Below, piece by piece: positions 41,032-49,790 of a stretch of 64,000 nucleotides of DNA. Below the pieces are notes generated by a model, which ran no database searches, had not been told where the DNA came from, and saw only the letters and a program-made list of their open reading frames with translations. Position numbers and translations under genes: made by a program. Source of the DNA: a virus. How positions within the stretch are numbered: position 1 is the first letter of the stretch; every line of letters starts with the position of its first letter. Where the stretch lies: positions 1-64,000 of the IMG/VR virus record IMGVR_UViG_3300044961_000421. One strand, 5' to 3'.

Positions 41032-42165
41032 TTATTTAGATATTATTTTTAACAAATCTGAAGGGAAATAACCATAAGTAATTTCACCTTTTTCTGAAAG
41101 GTGCTCATATTGAACAGGAACACCTTTTTTTATTTCCGGTGTTGGGAAAATCAACACAGTACATTTATCTTTTTTCATTATTAGATTATTATTTTTATCT
41201 GTTCCAAAGTGTTTCCAGCCTTTTTTGATTAAAAGTTGTTTCAATCTACCAGAAAAACTAATAATGGTTTCTTCTTTGAGATTCTTTTTTAACCAATTGT
41301 CATCAAAAGGTGATACTTTTTCACCATGAAAAGTTAAACCAAATTTTGGAACAGGTAATTTATCAATACTTTTTCTTTTGTTCCATTTATATGCAATTGT
41401 CGTATGTTGTTTAAATTCTGGATATTTAAATTCTGCACCGGCTTTTTTGGCTCTTTCATATTGTTTCTCTAAGTGTTTGTTTTTAAAGGTCAAAGCGAGC
41501 ACGTCTTTATTGGGCCCCAACAATTCCCATTTATAAGTTTTCGGATCAATATTCACTTTTCGTTTCGTCGGTTTATATTTTATTTCATTCTTTGTGGAAA
41601 GGACCGTGGTATGCATCTTATCCTTTGGGGTATAATTTTTAATTTTATACTTTTTAGCAAATTTTTCCAATTCTTCAGCAGATTTAGGATGCATTCCTAA
41701 AGAAGAGTATAATCCCGCTTCAGATACAACATAATTCTTGTCTAAATCCCAATTGATTCTTTTCCTTTTTAAAACTGGTGTAGTATTAGAATAAAGACCA
41801 ATGTTGGCACTTTCAGGAGAATACCATTTTCTTCCTTCCTTTTCGCGTATTTTAATTTTTCCGCTTTCACCCATCATTTTTTTAATCGCTTGTGCTTCTC
41901 CTTTAATATTATAAAGATGGGCACCATCTAATCGAATACCCTCTTTTAATTTAATGGCATTAAAAATGGATTTATCATTCAATTTTCCTGTTTTTTGTAC
42001 TATTCCGTGACTCATTTTGTGCCACTCATTTCCACCATAATCAATGAGAAAAGTATCTTTTTTATTATTCCTCCACGTTTCATGTTCCTTTTCTTCATCA
42101 TTTTTTGGATCTTCCTTTTTAAAACCAAGCGAAGAAAGATATATTTTTATAAATCTTTGTTTCAT
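41032..42165 (-). CDS. Acb1-like 2H phosphoesterase inside a larger protein
   Basis: This is a 377-residue protein. Residues 145-285 carry two H-x-T motifs (H185-T-T187, H254-T-T256) in the context LYSSLGMHP, KMHTTVLST, and AKKAGAEFKYPEFKQHTTIA. This resembles the T4 Acb1 family, which degrades CBASS cyclic nucleotides. Here it is flanked by a Lys-rich N-terminal region and a C-terminal domain (RLKQLLIKKGWKHFG and on), so it is much longer than T4 Acb1. It is transcribed from a TATAAATA late promoter 6 nt before the ATG, which is odd for an early-acting counter-defence gene. Confidence 0.7.
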   Translation of the reverse strand: MKQRFIKIYLSSLGFKKEDPKNDEEKEHETWRNNKKDTFLIDYGGNEWHKMSHGIVQKTGKLNDKSIFNAIKLKEGIRLDGAHLYNIKGEAQAIKKMMGESGKIKIREKEGRKWYSPESANIGLYSNTTPVLKRKRINWDLDKNYVVSEAGLYSSLGMHPKSAEELEKFAKKYKIKNYTPKDKMHTTVLSTKNEIKYKPTKRKVNIDPKTYKWELLGPNKDVLALTFKNKHLEKQYERAKKAGAEFKYPEFKQHTTIAYKWNKRKSIDKLPVPKFGLTFHGEKVSPFDDNWLKKNLKEETIISFSGRLKQLLIKKGWKHFGTDKNNNLIMKKDKCTVLIFPTPEIKKGVPVQYEHLSEKGEITYGYFPSDLLKIISK

Positions 42166-42171
42166 AATGAT

Positions 42172-42179
42172 TATTTATA
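42172..42179 (-). promoter_or_regulatory. T4-type late promoter, leaderless layout
   Basis: TATAAATA, then 6 nt, then ATG at 42165. Confidence 0.8.
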
Positions 42180-42183
42180 TATT

Positions 42184-42750
42184 TTAGGATATTAGTTCTT
42201 TATTGATCATACGATTACGGATCAATTTCATCAAATCGACGGCATCTTCTATCGACAATTTTCCTAAGCAATTATAAAATCCAACAAAATCACCATCTAA
42301 TGCTAATTTCCTTGCTTTCGAAGCACTCATTGATATTGTAGGATCATCATTATCAGGATCACGATTACCTGAAGATACGAAATGAATCTTTTCAAATTCA
42401 TACAGTTTTCCTTGTTGTTTGTTGACAGAATCCTTGAATTGTGTGATTCTATCTTGCCCGACAACAAAAAAAACTTCTTTATATCCTTCCTTATAAACTT
42501 TTTCGAGCATATCAAAGGGTGTTTTCACTTTCGTATCTTCATTAAATATCATTTTTGGAAACATCTTTTTCAAAAGAGCTATTTTTTCTTTGAAAAAAAG
42601 AGGATTTTTATATATATCTTGCGTTTGAGAAACAAAAACCCTGTGGTCTTTCCCATAAGAATTTGAGAGCATGACATCAAATAATTTTTTATGCCCAATG
42701 GTAGGAGGATTAAATCTTCCAAATGTTAAAATGATTCCTTTTTTATTCAT
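42184..42750 (-). CDS. Nucleotidylyltransferase, NMN adenylyltransferase-like
   Basis: This is a 188-residue protein. TFGRFNPPTIGHKKL (9-23) gives the HxGH-type motif of cytidylyl/adenylyltransferases. VFFVVGQDRITQF and a late ISMSASKAR complete the pattern of NadM/NadR-type enzymes. It may make NAD from NMN, which could support metabolism or counter NAD-depleting defence. The substrate is not certain. Confidence 0.75.
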   Translation of the reverse strand: MNKKGIILTFGRFNPPTIGHKKLFDVMLSNSYGKDHRVFVSQTQDIYKNPLFFKEKIALLKKMFPKMIFNEDTKVKTPFDMLEKVYKEGYKEVFFVVGQDRITQFKDSVNKQQGKLYEFEKIHFVSSGNRDPDNDDPTISMSASKARKLALDGDFVGFYNCLGKLSIEDAVDLMKLIRNRMINKELIS

Positions 42751-42757
42751 AAGGTTC

Positions 42758-44107
42758 TTACTTTGTCGAAATCATATAGTTTATTAACCCTTGTGACGCC
42801 CTAATATCACTATATGCAGATTTTCCGCCTTCAAACACAACTTTTGTTTTTCCCGGAACAGTTACACGCATTTCTACCTCTCCCCTTCTCCATTTTGTTA
42901 AATTCAAATTAATTTGGAAAAAATTTTTTGAGTTGAGAAGAGATGTAATGATCGAAAGAACTTTTGGATCATCATTCAATTCTTTCGCTATCCGTTTGGT
43001 GAAAAACAAGGTTAAATAAGCATAATTATATTCTTTTGTTAGATATTTTTTTGCTGCTTCAGATTTATCTATCATTCTTATCTTTTTTACAACTAGTTCT
43101 AGTTCAGGACTCTTTTCTATTGGAATACCTTTTAAAGCATCAATATATGGTTTATAAGAGTCATGAATTATTCTCTTTGGAATTTTTAATATATGGCGAA
43201 TTCCATATTCATAAACAATACGTTTTGCACTTTTCTCCAATCCTGTTTCCATTGATTTCGCTATATCAACAAGTTTTCTCAAAATAGTTGAATTGATTCT
43301 TTTTTTATTCATCATGTAAGGAAGAAGATTTGAAAAAAAGGATGCCTTTGAACCAACACCTGATTTTGAGGAAATAGGATAAGATATATCCTGCGAAATA
43401 AGGATCGAATCTATTTCATTGAATGAAGAAGATGTCGGTATCAAAACTTTTTCAATGTTTTTAAAAACCGATTTTTTTCCGACAAAAACGTAAGAATGTG
43501 TGTTTGGAAAAAATGCATATATACCAGGAAGTAATTCACCAAGATGTTTTGCTAATTCATTTTTTTCGGAAACAGAAACATCACCTATCCAATTAAAAGC
43601 ATTTACTCTTTTCTTATTTTCGATATTAAAAAACAAATTTTCTATTGAAGAAAAAACCGGACCACTGACATTTTGTTTGTTTAATAGATATTCTTTTATA
43701 CTATTCAAAAGTGTTTTTGGATTAGAAAATTCATAAAACGTTTCTTCCGACCCACCATAATTGTATGATACCATTTTTCCAAGTTTTACCATATCAACAA
43801 CTCTCAATCCTATAGATTCGGAAGAACCTACGCCTTCAGGAGAAACGGATATGATGTAATTTTTATTATTAAGTTTGAAAAATAAAGATAATGGTGCCGA
43901 AGATTTCAGACGTTTTGTTTTTATTTGAAAATTGAAGATTTTAAAAACCAAAGAAAGGTTTTGGTGTATTTTTTTAATCAACCTTTCTCTCTCAATGGAA
44001 GAAAGGATAGGAACCATTACTTTTATTGTTTTGTTTGTTTCCGTTTCGATAATTTTGATATTATTGGAATACAACGAAAGTATTTTCTTTATCTGTTCTT
44101 CATTCAT
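42758..44107 (-). CDS. Hypothetical conserved protein
   Basis: This is a 449-residue, Lys/Ile/Ser-rich protein with no family I can name. The central part (IPTSSSFNEIDSILISQDIS, then YPISSKSGVGSKASFFSNLL) resembles segments of uncharacterised large-phage proteins. The ATG at 44107 lies 6 nt after a TATAAATA late promoter, so it is preferred over the TTG one codon upstream. Confidence 0.65.
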   Translation of the reverse strand: MNEEQIKKILSLYSNNIKIIETETNKTIKVMVPILSSIERERLIKKIHQNLSLVFKIFNFQIKTKRLKSSAPLSLFFKLNNKNYIISVSPEGVGSSESIGLRVVDMVKLGKMVSYNYGGSEETFYEFSNPKTLLNSIKEYLLNKQNVSGPVFSSIENLFFNIENKKRVNAFNWIGDVSVSEKNELAKHLGELLPGIYAFFPNTHSYVFVGKKSVFKNIEKVLIPTSSSFNEIDSILISQDISYPISSKSGVGSKASFFSNLLPYMMNKKRINSTILRKLVDIAKSMETGLEKSAKRIVYEYGIRHILKIPKRIIHDSYKPYIDALKGIPIEKSPELELVVKKIRMIDKSEAAKKYLTKEYNYAYLTLFFTKRIAKELNDDPKVLSIITSLLNSKNFFQINLNLTKWRRGEVEMRVTVPGKTKVVFEGGKSAYSDIRASQGLINYMISTK

Positions 44108-44918
44108 CAATTGTATTTATAGGAAAAAAGAAGGGAAAACAAAATTCTTTGTTTGTAGTAGGATCCTTTATTAAAAATTTTTCAAAAGATTGGCATACTA
44201 TTTTCTCATTGCGCGTTATTGTAAATAAAGCATCTTCCTGTTTTTCATACACCATTTCTTCTATTGGTGTATTATGATCTCTTTTGAACAAATAACATGC
44301 GGATTCCTTTTTAAAATCGTATGTTAACGGAGAAAAATCTCTATCATATACAACTTTTTCACCTATAAATGTTGTACACATATTCTTATAAGGTAGAAAT
44401 ATTAATGAATTAATCCCTTTAATAAAGATAACACACGATAAATCCCACCTTTTTGGATTATCCTTATGTACATAAATTGGTTTTGAGTATATATCATATA
44501 TGAAATTATATTGATTATGGACATTATTATCTTTCAGCAAATCCCATAACACATTTATAAATTTGCTTTTTGTTTCCGAATTTTTAAATTTTGTTTTAAG
44601 CCAATATGGCTCAAAACAAAAATAATCGGTTCCATTTATTATCTTTAATTCCGTTAAAAACAAATCAAAAGCATTGAAAAAAACAGAACGAATATGATCT
44701 ATGTCTCCTGTTTCTAAATCTATTCTCTTTCTTATTTCCGAAACATGGAGAAATTTTAAAATTAAATGAAAAATATTTGGAATACAAGCATCCAATGCTT
44801 TTGAATGTATGTTTAAAAGACAAAACATGATATCGGAATATTTTTTTCTTTTGATGTTTGGGGAAAGCTTAGGAAAATAGTCAAAATAGAAATTAAGATC
44901 ATAATTTAAAATCTGCAT
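44100..44918 (-). CDS. Hypothetical protein
   Basis: This is a 272-residue protein rich in Phe, Tyr and Ile, not recognised. It overlaps the helicase gene at its 5' end and the next gene, with its late promoter, at its 3' end. Confidence 0.6.
   Translation of the reverse strand: MQILNYDLNFYFDYFPKLSPNIKRKKYSDIMFCLLNIHSKALDACIPNIFHLILKFLHVSEIRKRIDLETGDIDHIRSVFFNAFDLFLTELKIINGTDYFCFEPYWLKTKFKNSETKSKFINVLWDLLKDNNVHNQYNFIYDIYSKPIYVHKDNPKRWDLSCVIFIKGINSLIFLPYKNMCTTFIGEKVVYDRDFSPLTYDFKKESACYLFKRDHNTPIEEMVYEKQEDALFTITRNEKIVCQSFEKFLIKDPTTNKEFCFPFFFPINTIDE
44114..44121 (-). promoter_or_regulatory. T4-type late promoter, leaderless layout
   Basis: TATAAATA, then 6 nt, then ATG at 44107. It lies inside the end of the upstream gene. 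Confidence 0.8.
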
Positions 44919-46338
44919 ATTTTTCTTTCCCGCTTTTTACTACATTCTTATTATTAGAAGGTTCTTTGTTTACAGTTTTCTGCATGTTCGGTAATACTAT
45001 TTGTGGTAGTGTTGCTCCACCTAAATTTGGAGAAGAATTACCATTTAATTCATACAATCTTTGTCGTGTTCTATCGACTCCTACATTAAATTTTTTATGT
45101 TTTGTCGAATCACCAAAACGATTTTTAATCTGCTTCATCATATATTGATTTAATGTTTCGAGTTGATCATTATTGATGATAGCAAGCATAAAGTCCGCCG
45201 TTTGTGGAAGACCAAATGATTCCGCTGTATCTGTCATATCCGGATCTGTATCACCAAAACCAGAACGATTAAATTGTGTTGCTGTAAGAATTCGAGTGTT
45301 GTAGGAACCAGCTAAACCTCTCAATTCTTCAGCAATCATTTTGATATAATAGTAAGATGAACCTTCAGCATTTTTAACCCTGGATGAGGAACATATATTC
45401 AGGTAATCAATTATAATAATATCCGGTTTAAAATTTTTCTTTATTTTCAATTCCTCAAGTAGGTGCCGAAATGTATCCGCATTTGCTGTAGATGTTGGAT
45501 ATTCTTTAACAATCAATTTACCAAGAAAATTATTTTTCATTTTGTGTACTTTTGATTTGTAAGAATTTTCTGGTAAATCCACAATCTCATCAATATGCAC
45601 ATCCAACAAGTTTGCATCAATTCGTTTCAGTACTTCTTGTTCTGAAATTTCGAGCGTAATATAGAGGACATTTAATCCCGATTTAGAAAAATGTCCGGCA
45701 AATGAACAAAGACATAATGTTTTACCTACATTAACACCACCGATTAAAACGGAAAGTGTTTTGTTAGGAATACCACCATTTGTTATTTTATCTAAATCAG
45801 AAATCCCCCAGGAAATACGAGATAATGGTTGGTGATATAAATTAAATCTTTCTTCTCCTTGTTCCACATAATCGTGTCCAACGCTAGAATCAAATGAAAC
45901 GGCAAGGGCGTTTGTGAGCAATTCTGGAATTGCTCCTTTTCCTTTTTTATTTTTTCGTTTCACCTTCGCATCAGAAAGAATTTCCATAGATTCAGCAATT
46001 GCATTATAAATTGCTTGATGTTGACACCATTTTTCTGTATGCTCTAAAAGCCAACTATCCGAAACATTTGGATTTATTGTATATAATTCCTTGATTAATC
46101 CAAGTGTTTCTTCTAATCTTTCTGAATTTTCACTAATACGTTGATTATTATTTGCGTCAATGAAAAGAGATTGTTCCGAAGGAAGGGAAGAATGTTTACT
46201 AAAATGTTCTGAAATCAATTCATAAACATTCTTCTCTTTCTCTTCTTCAAAATAATTTGGATCAATAAAAGGTTTTACTTTTCTTAAAAAATCCTCGTTC
46301 TTAATTAGATTGTGAAGAATTATTTTCGTTAGAGTCAT
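44899..46338 (-). CDS. Replicative DNA helicase, T4 gp41/DnaB-like
   Basis: This is a 479-residue protein. It has a helical N-domain, then a RecA-type core with Walker A GGVNVGKT (200-207), ITLEISEQEVLKRIDANLLD, Walker B DIIIIDYLNICS, and RILTATQFNRSG. It unwinds DNA at the fork with the primase, loaded by the gp59-like protein. It lies downstream of uvsX, as in other T4-type genomes. Confidence 0.9.
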   Translation of the reverse strand: MTLTKIILHNLIKNEDFLRKVKPFIDPNYFEEEKEKNVYELISEHFSKHSSLPSEQSLFIDANNNQRISENSERLEETLGLIKELYTINPNVSDSWLLEHTEKWCQHQAIYNAIAESMEILSDAKVKRKNKKGKGAIPELLTNALAVSFDSSVGHDYVEQGEERFNLYHQPLSRISWGISDLDKITNGGIPNKTLSVLIGGVNVGKTLCLCSFAGHFSKSGLNVLYITLEISEQEVLKRIDANLLDVHIDEIVDLPENSYKSKVHKMKNNFLGKLIVKEYPTSTANADTFRHLLEELKIKKNFKPDIIIIDYLNICSSSRVKNAEGSSYYYIKMIAEELRGLAGSYNTRILTATQFNRSGFGDTDPDMTDTAESFGLPQTADFMLAIINNDQLETLNQYMMKQIKNRFGDSTKHKKFNVGVDRTRQRLYELNGNSSPNLGGATLPQIVLPNMQKTVNKEPSNNKNVVKSGKEKYADFKL

Positions 46339-46606
46339 TTTCGTTTATTTCTCTTACCGCATCTTCGAGAATCGAAAGGAATATAGATTTCCCATATTCC
46401 TGGAATGCTTCTTCTTCTTCCTTTGATTCAAATTCCTTATTGTGAATTATAATTTCAAAGTGGGCATACATGTTCCCATCTTTTTCATCCCTTTCTATTC
46501 GTACGTTGATAAAAGAAAATTCTATTCCTTCATATTCACCTTCTGTAATCAGAATTGTGGTCAGATTATCTGGATTTCTCAAAAACAATTTATATGGTCT
46601 ATTCAT
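46301..46606 (-). CDS. Hypothetical acidic protein
   Basis: This is a 101-residue protein. The N-terminal half is beta-rich and the C-terminus acidic, ending in Asn/Ser. It lies between uvsX and the helicase and overlaps the helicase start. GGGAG upstream favours the ATG at 46606. Confidence 0.6.
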   Translation of the reverse strand: MNRPYKLFLRNPDNLTTILITEGEYEGIEFSFINVRIERDEKDGNMYAHFEIIIHNKEFESKEEEEAFQEYGKSIFLSILEDAVREINENDSNENNSSQSN

Positions 46607-47714
46607 CATTTTCTCCCTCATTTACCACTATATCAGAAATAACACATTCATCTTCTTCATTACCACCATATCTAAAATGCTTTCCAACTTTATCGTCAAT
46701 TATATCTAACATTTCTTCTGTAAAATATTTTTCTGGATTCTCTTCGATGGTTTTCCTAAAAGCACTCTCCCCGTTAGGAAATTCATATTTCTTTCCATTT
46801 TGTTTAACCACACCATATTCGATACATAAATCTAAGAGTCCAAAATATCTGTCAAGTCCTTTCGTATAGGAAATTTTTGTTTGGACAGACATATTCTCTT
46901 TTGTCAATCTTCCTTTTTCAATCTTTACAGTAATGATTGATCCAATTACAGATTTAGTAGATTCATCTTTGTCCTTCTTCTTCGACAAAGATAGAATTGT
47001 AGATGCTGTATAGATTGGACCTTTTCCACCACCTTGTGCTTTCGTGGGAACATAAGAACCAATCACTTCATAAACATGATTTGTTACAAACATAGGAATT
47101 TTTGCTCTACCTAATCTCTGGCACATTGTTCTAAAAAATCTCTTTACTTCTGGTGCTCTTGTCATATCGCGTTTTCCAGAAGAATCTTCGGCATCAGATA
47201 ATTCTTTATCGGTTGAAAGCTGTCCAAGAGAATCGAGTACCATCATAGCCGGTGGTCTTAAACTTTCTTCTATTTCCAAATAAGAAGAAACGATTTTTAA
47301 TGCCTGAGATGTCACTTCAGAAACCGTAATTACAGGATATTTAACAATACGTTTCGTATCGAGATTTAAATTTTTTAAATTTTCTTTGAGCCAAGAAGGA
47401 GCGTTTTCTGACTCAAACACAAACACAATACCATCTTTATATTTGTTCAAAAATTCACGAATGATACCGAGAATGAAAAACGTTTTTCCTGTAGAGCTTT
47501 CTCCTGGAAAAACGGTTACAAAATTATTGGGATGCCCCTTTCTCGTATATCCGGACATCGCTAAATTTAATGTATAACTTCCTGTATCAAAATACTCCAA
47601 TTTTTCTTCATTATCTTCTATGATTGAAGCATAAGGATTTCCAGAATCAGCTAAAATTTTGGATAGAAATTTATCATTAACAGCCTTTAGAGGGCTATTT
47701 GTTTTTTTTGCCAT
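46599..47714 (-). CDS. uvsX: Recombinase, T4 UvsX/RecA-like
   Basis: This is a 371-residue protein. Walker A GESSTGKT (71-78), VFVFESENAPS, MMVLDSLGQLSTDKE, and FVTNHVYEVIGSYVP followed by the Gly-rich KAQGGGKGP loop are UvsX/RecA hallmarks. It drives strand invasion for recombination-dependent replication. The promoter (47732-47760) and an AAGAGG site give it a short leader. Confidence 0.9.
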   Translation of the reverse strand: MAKKTNSPLKAVNDKFLSKILADSGNPYASIIEDNEEKLEYFDTGSYTLNLAMSGYTRKGHPNNFVTVFPGESSTGKTFFILGIIREFLNKYKDGIVFVFESENAPSWLKENLKNLNLDTKRIVKYPVITVSEVTSQALKIVSSYLEIEESLRPPAMMVLDSLGQLSTDKELSDAEDSSGKRDMTRAPEVKRFFRTMCQRLGRAKIPMFVTNHVYEVIGSYVPTKAQGGGKGPIYTASTILSLSKKKDKDESTKSVIGSIITVKIEKGRLTKENMSVQTKISYTKGLDRYFGLLDLCIEYGVVKQNGKKYEFPNGESAFRKTIEENPEKYFTEEMLDIIDDKVGKHFRYGGNEEDECVISDIVVNEGENDE

Positions 47715-47731
47715 TCTTTTACCTCTTTTTT

Positions 47732-47760
47732 ATTATAACATGTTTATAACAAAAAAACAA
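47732..47760 (-). promoter_or_regulatory. Promoter of uvsX, with leader
   Basis: TTGTTT (47755-47760), 17 bp, TATAAT (47732-47737), then 17 nt with AAGAGG before the ATG. Confidence 0.7.
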
Positions 47761-47762
47761 GT

Positions 47763-49187
47763 TTATTTACTGGATCTTATCACATTTAATGCTAATTCAA
47801 TTGCTTGTTTTTTTGAAAGTGATGGGTTTTCGATTGCTTTTTCTAATATTCGTTTCTTAATTTTTCCAATAAGTGGTCCTTTAGCACCAAGAGAAGCAAT
47901 TTCGTTGCCGTCCAATATGGATTTTGTATTCAAAATTGAATTAATATCCATTTTTTCTATTCTTTTACGAATTTTATCTATCTGTTTTGGCATCGAATGT
48001 GCATCAGCGTGGGATATATTATCAGCATGGATTAATTTAAGTGCTGGTTCGAGCATATCGGAAACACGATAAATGAATTTTCTCAATGATTTATCAGAAA
48101 TTTGGTCTCCTTCAGGACCAGCAGATTTTAAATCCATGTGGTAATTTATTAATTTTTGTACCTTTTCAATATCACTATTGGAATATTTTAGTCTCTTCAT
48201 GATTTCAGCAGCAATTTTTGAACCTACAGAGGCGTGACCAATAAATTGAATTTTTCCATCTTTTTCAGTTCTCGTTATTGATTTCCCGATATCGTGAAAA
48301 AGTGCTGATAACCTGAGTATTAATTCTGTAGGTACTGCATCCAAAACATTTAATGTATGCTTGAAAGCATCATGCTTATGAAATTTGTTTTGTTGTAGTT
48401 TATGTAATTTCTCCAATTCAGGAATCGTATATTTAAGAATTCCTGTAATTCTAAACATACGAATCGCTTTTGATGGTTTTTCTAAAACCAATATTTTATT
48501 CAATTCATCCTGTATTCTCTCCGAAGAAATGTTTTTCAATTTTTCTGCATTCTTTTTTATTGATCGGATTACAGAAAGTGGTAAATCAAAATTGTATTTA
48601 AAAGCAAATCGGATTGCTCTCAGTATACGCAGAGGATCTTCGCTAAAAATCCAATCCGGATTCCCTGTTGTTTGAATTACTTTTTTATTTAAATCCTTTA
48701 TAGATCTTCCTGTTAAATCGAAAATTTCACCGGTCGTTAGGTTTTTAAAAAGAGCATTAATCGTAAAATCTCTTCTGAAAGCATCATCTTCAATCGTACC
48801 AACAGAAACGATTGGTTTCCTAGAACCCTGTTCATATTTTTCTTTTCTTGGAGCGACAAATTCAACGTCAATATCACCAGATTCTAATTTTAATGTCAAT
48901 TTTGCCGTTCTGAATCTAGGAAAAATTACAGGATTTGAATCCTTTTTATAAATACCAAGTTTTTTTGCTATGAATGTAGCAACCTTAATACCACCTTCGA
49001 TCCCGTGCCCATCTACAACTAAATCGACATCCTTACTCCTTAATCCGAGAAGATTATCTCGAACATATCCACCAGCAATAAATACTTTATTATCATATTT
49101 ACTACCTCGAATTACAGAGGCAATTAGCTTGATTGCCTCTTCCGCCTTTATTGATTCTAATAAAAAATATTCTTTTATGTTTAACAT
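47763..49187 (-). CDS. CCA-adding tRNA nucleotidyltransferase with HD domain
   Basis: This is a 474-residue protein. GGYVRDNLLG (39-48), KDVDLVV, FRRDFTINALF and EDPLRILRAIRFAFKYN are the class II CCA/poly(A) polymerase motifs. HDIGKS and GHASVG around residue 300 form an HD hydrolase domain. All phage tRNAs here already encode CCA, so its use is probably repair of tRNA 3' ends, of both phage and host. Confidence 0.9.
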   Translation of the reverse strand: MLNIKEYFLLESIKAEEAIKLIASVIRGSKYDNKVFIAGGYVRDNLLGLRSKDVDLVVDGHGIEGGIKVATFIAKKLGIYKKDSNPVIFPRFRTAKLTLKLESGDIDVEFVAPRKEKYEQGSRKPIVSVGTIEDDAFRRDFTINALFKNLTTGEIFDLTGRSIKDLNKKVIQTTGNPDWIFSEDPLRILRAIRFAFKYNFDLPLSVIRSIKKNAEKLKNISSERIQDELNKILVLEKPSKAIRMFRITGILKYTIPELEKLHKLQQNKFHKHDAFKHTLNVLDAVPTELILRLSALFHDIGKSITRTEKDGKIQFIGHASVGSKIAAEIMKRLKYSNSDIEKVQKLINYHMDLKSAGPEGDQISDKSLRKFIYRVSDMLEPALKLIHADNISHADAHSMPKQIDKIRKRIEKMDINSILNTKSILDGNEIASLGAKGPLIGKIKKRILEKAIENPSLSKKQAIELALNVIRSSK

Positions 49188-49197
49188 AAAATGAGCA

Positions 49198-49788
49198 TCA
49201 ATCTTTTAATTTGTGAAATTGGAAAAGAAATTCTTCTTTTGCCTTTTTGTGATCCCAAGCACATTTTCCCATATCTTCCCAAACTTCTTCCGCTAATTCT
49301 ATGGCAGATTCGGGTACATTTTTTAATGTTTCGATCACCCATGGTCGAGTTGGGCCAGAAAAGAATTCGCGGGCTTCAAAAGCAAGTGCCGTTACATCTG
49401 CTATTTTCACTTCTTCTGTGAATTCATCTTGGGAAAAAACATGAAATTTTTTATAGATTACGTTGACTAAAAAATTTCTCGCAATTCTACGATATGGAAG
49501 CATTTCATCCATATATTTTAATGGTGATGGAATATCACAAAGATATGCCTCATCAGCATCATGGAGTAATCCATGTCTTTGAATGTCTTTGGCACATTTA
49601 CGCAGCATTTTTGATACCATAACTGAATGTTGTGCCACAGAATAAAAGTCACTGATATGCCCGTTAAAACGACAAATCTTTGATAAGGCATTTGCAATAT
49701 CTTCGATATCAATTTCATCAAGTTCTGGATCAAAAATGTTTACTTTTTTTCCTGTTGCTGTTCCGATTACACCTGTTTTGTAAGTCAT
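49198..49788 (-). CDS. HD-domain phosphohydrolase
   Basis: This is a 196-residue protein. IANALSKICRFNGHISDFYS, VAQHSVMVSKML, HGLLHDADEAYLCDIPSPLK and a late KIADVTALAFEAR give the metal ligands of YfbR-like HD hydrolases, which dephosphorylate deoxynucleotides. It lies between the polymerase and CCA enzyme genes. Confidence 0.8.
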   Translation of the reverse strand: MTYKTGVIGTATGKKVNIFDPELDEIDIEDIANALSKICRFNGHISDFYSVAQHSVMVSKMLRKCAKDIQRHGLLHDADEAYLCDIPSPLKYMDEMLPYRRIARNFLVNVIYKKFHVFSQDEFTEEVKIADVTALAFEAREFFSGPTRPWVIETLKNVPESAIELAEEVWEDMGKCAWDHKKAKEEFLFQFHKLKD

Positions 49789-49790
49789 AT

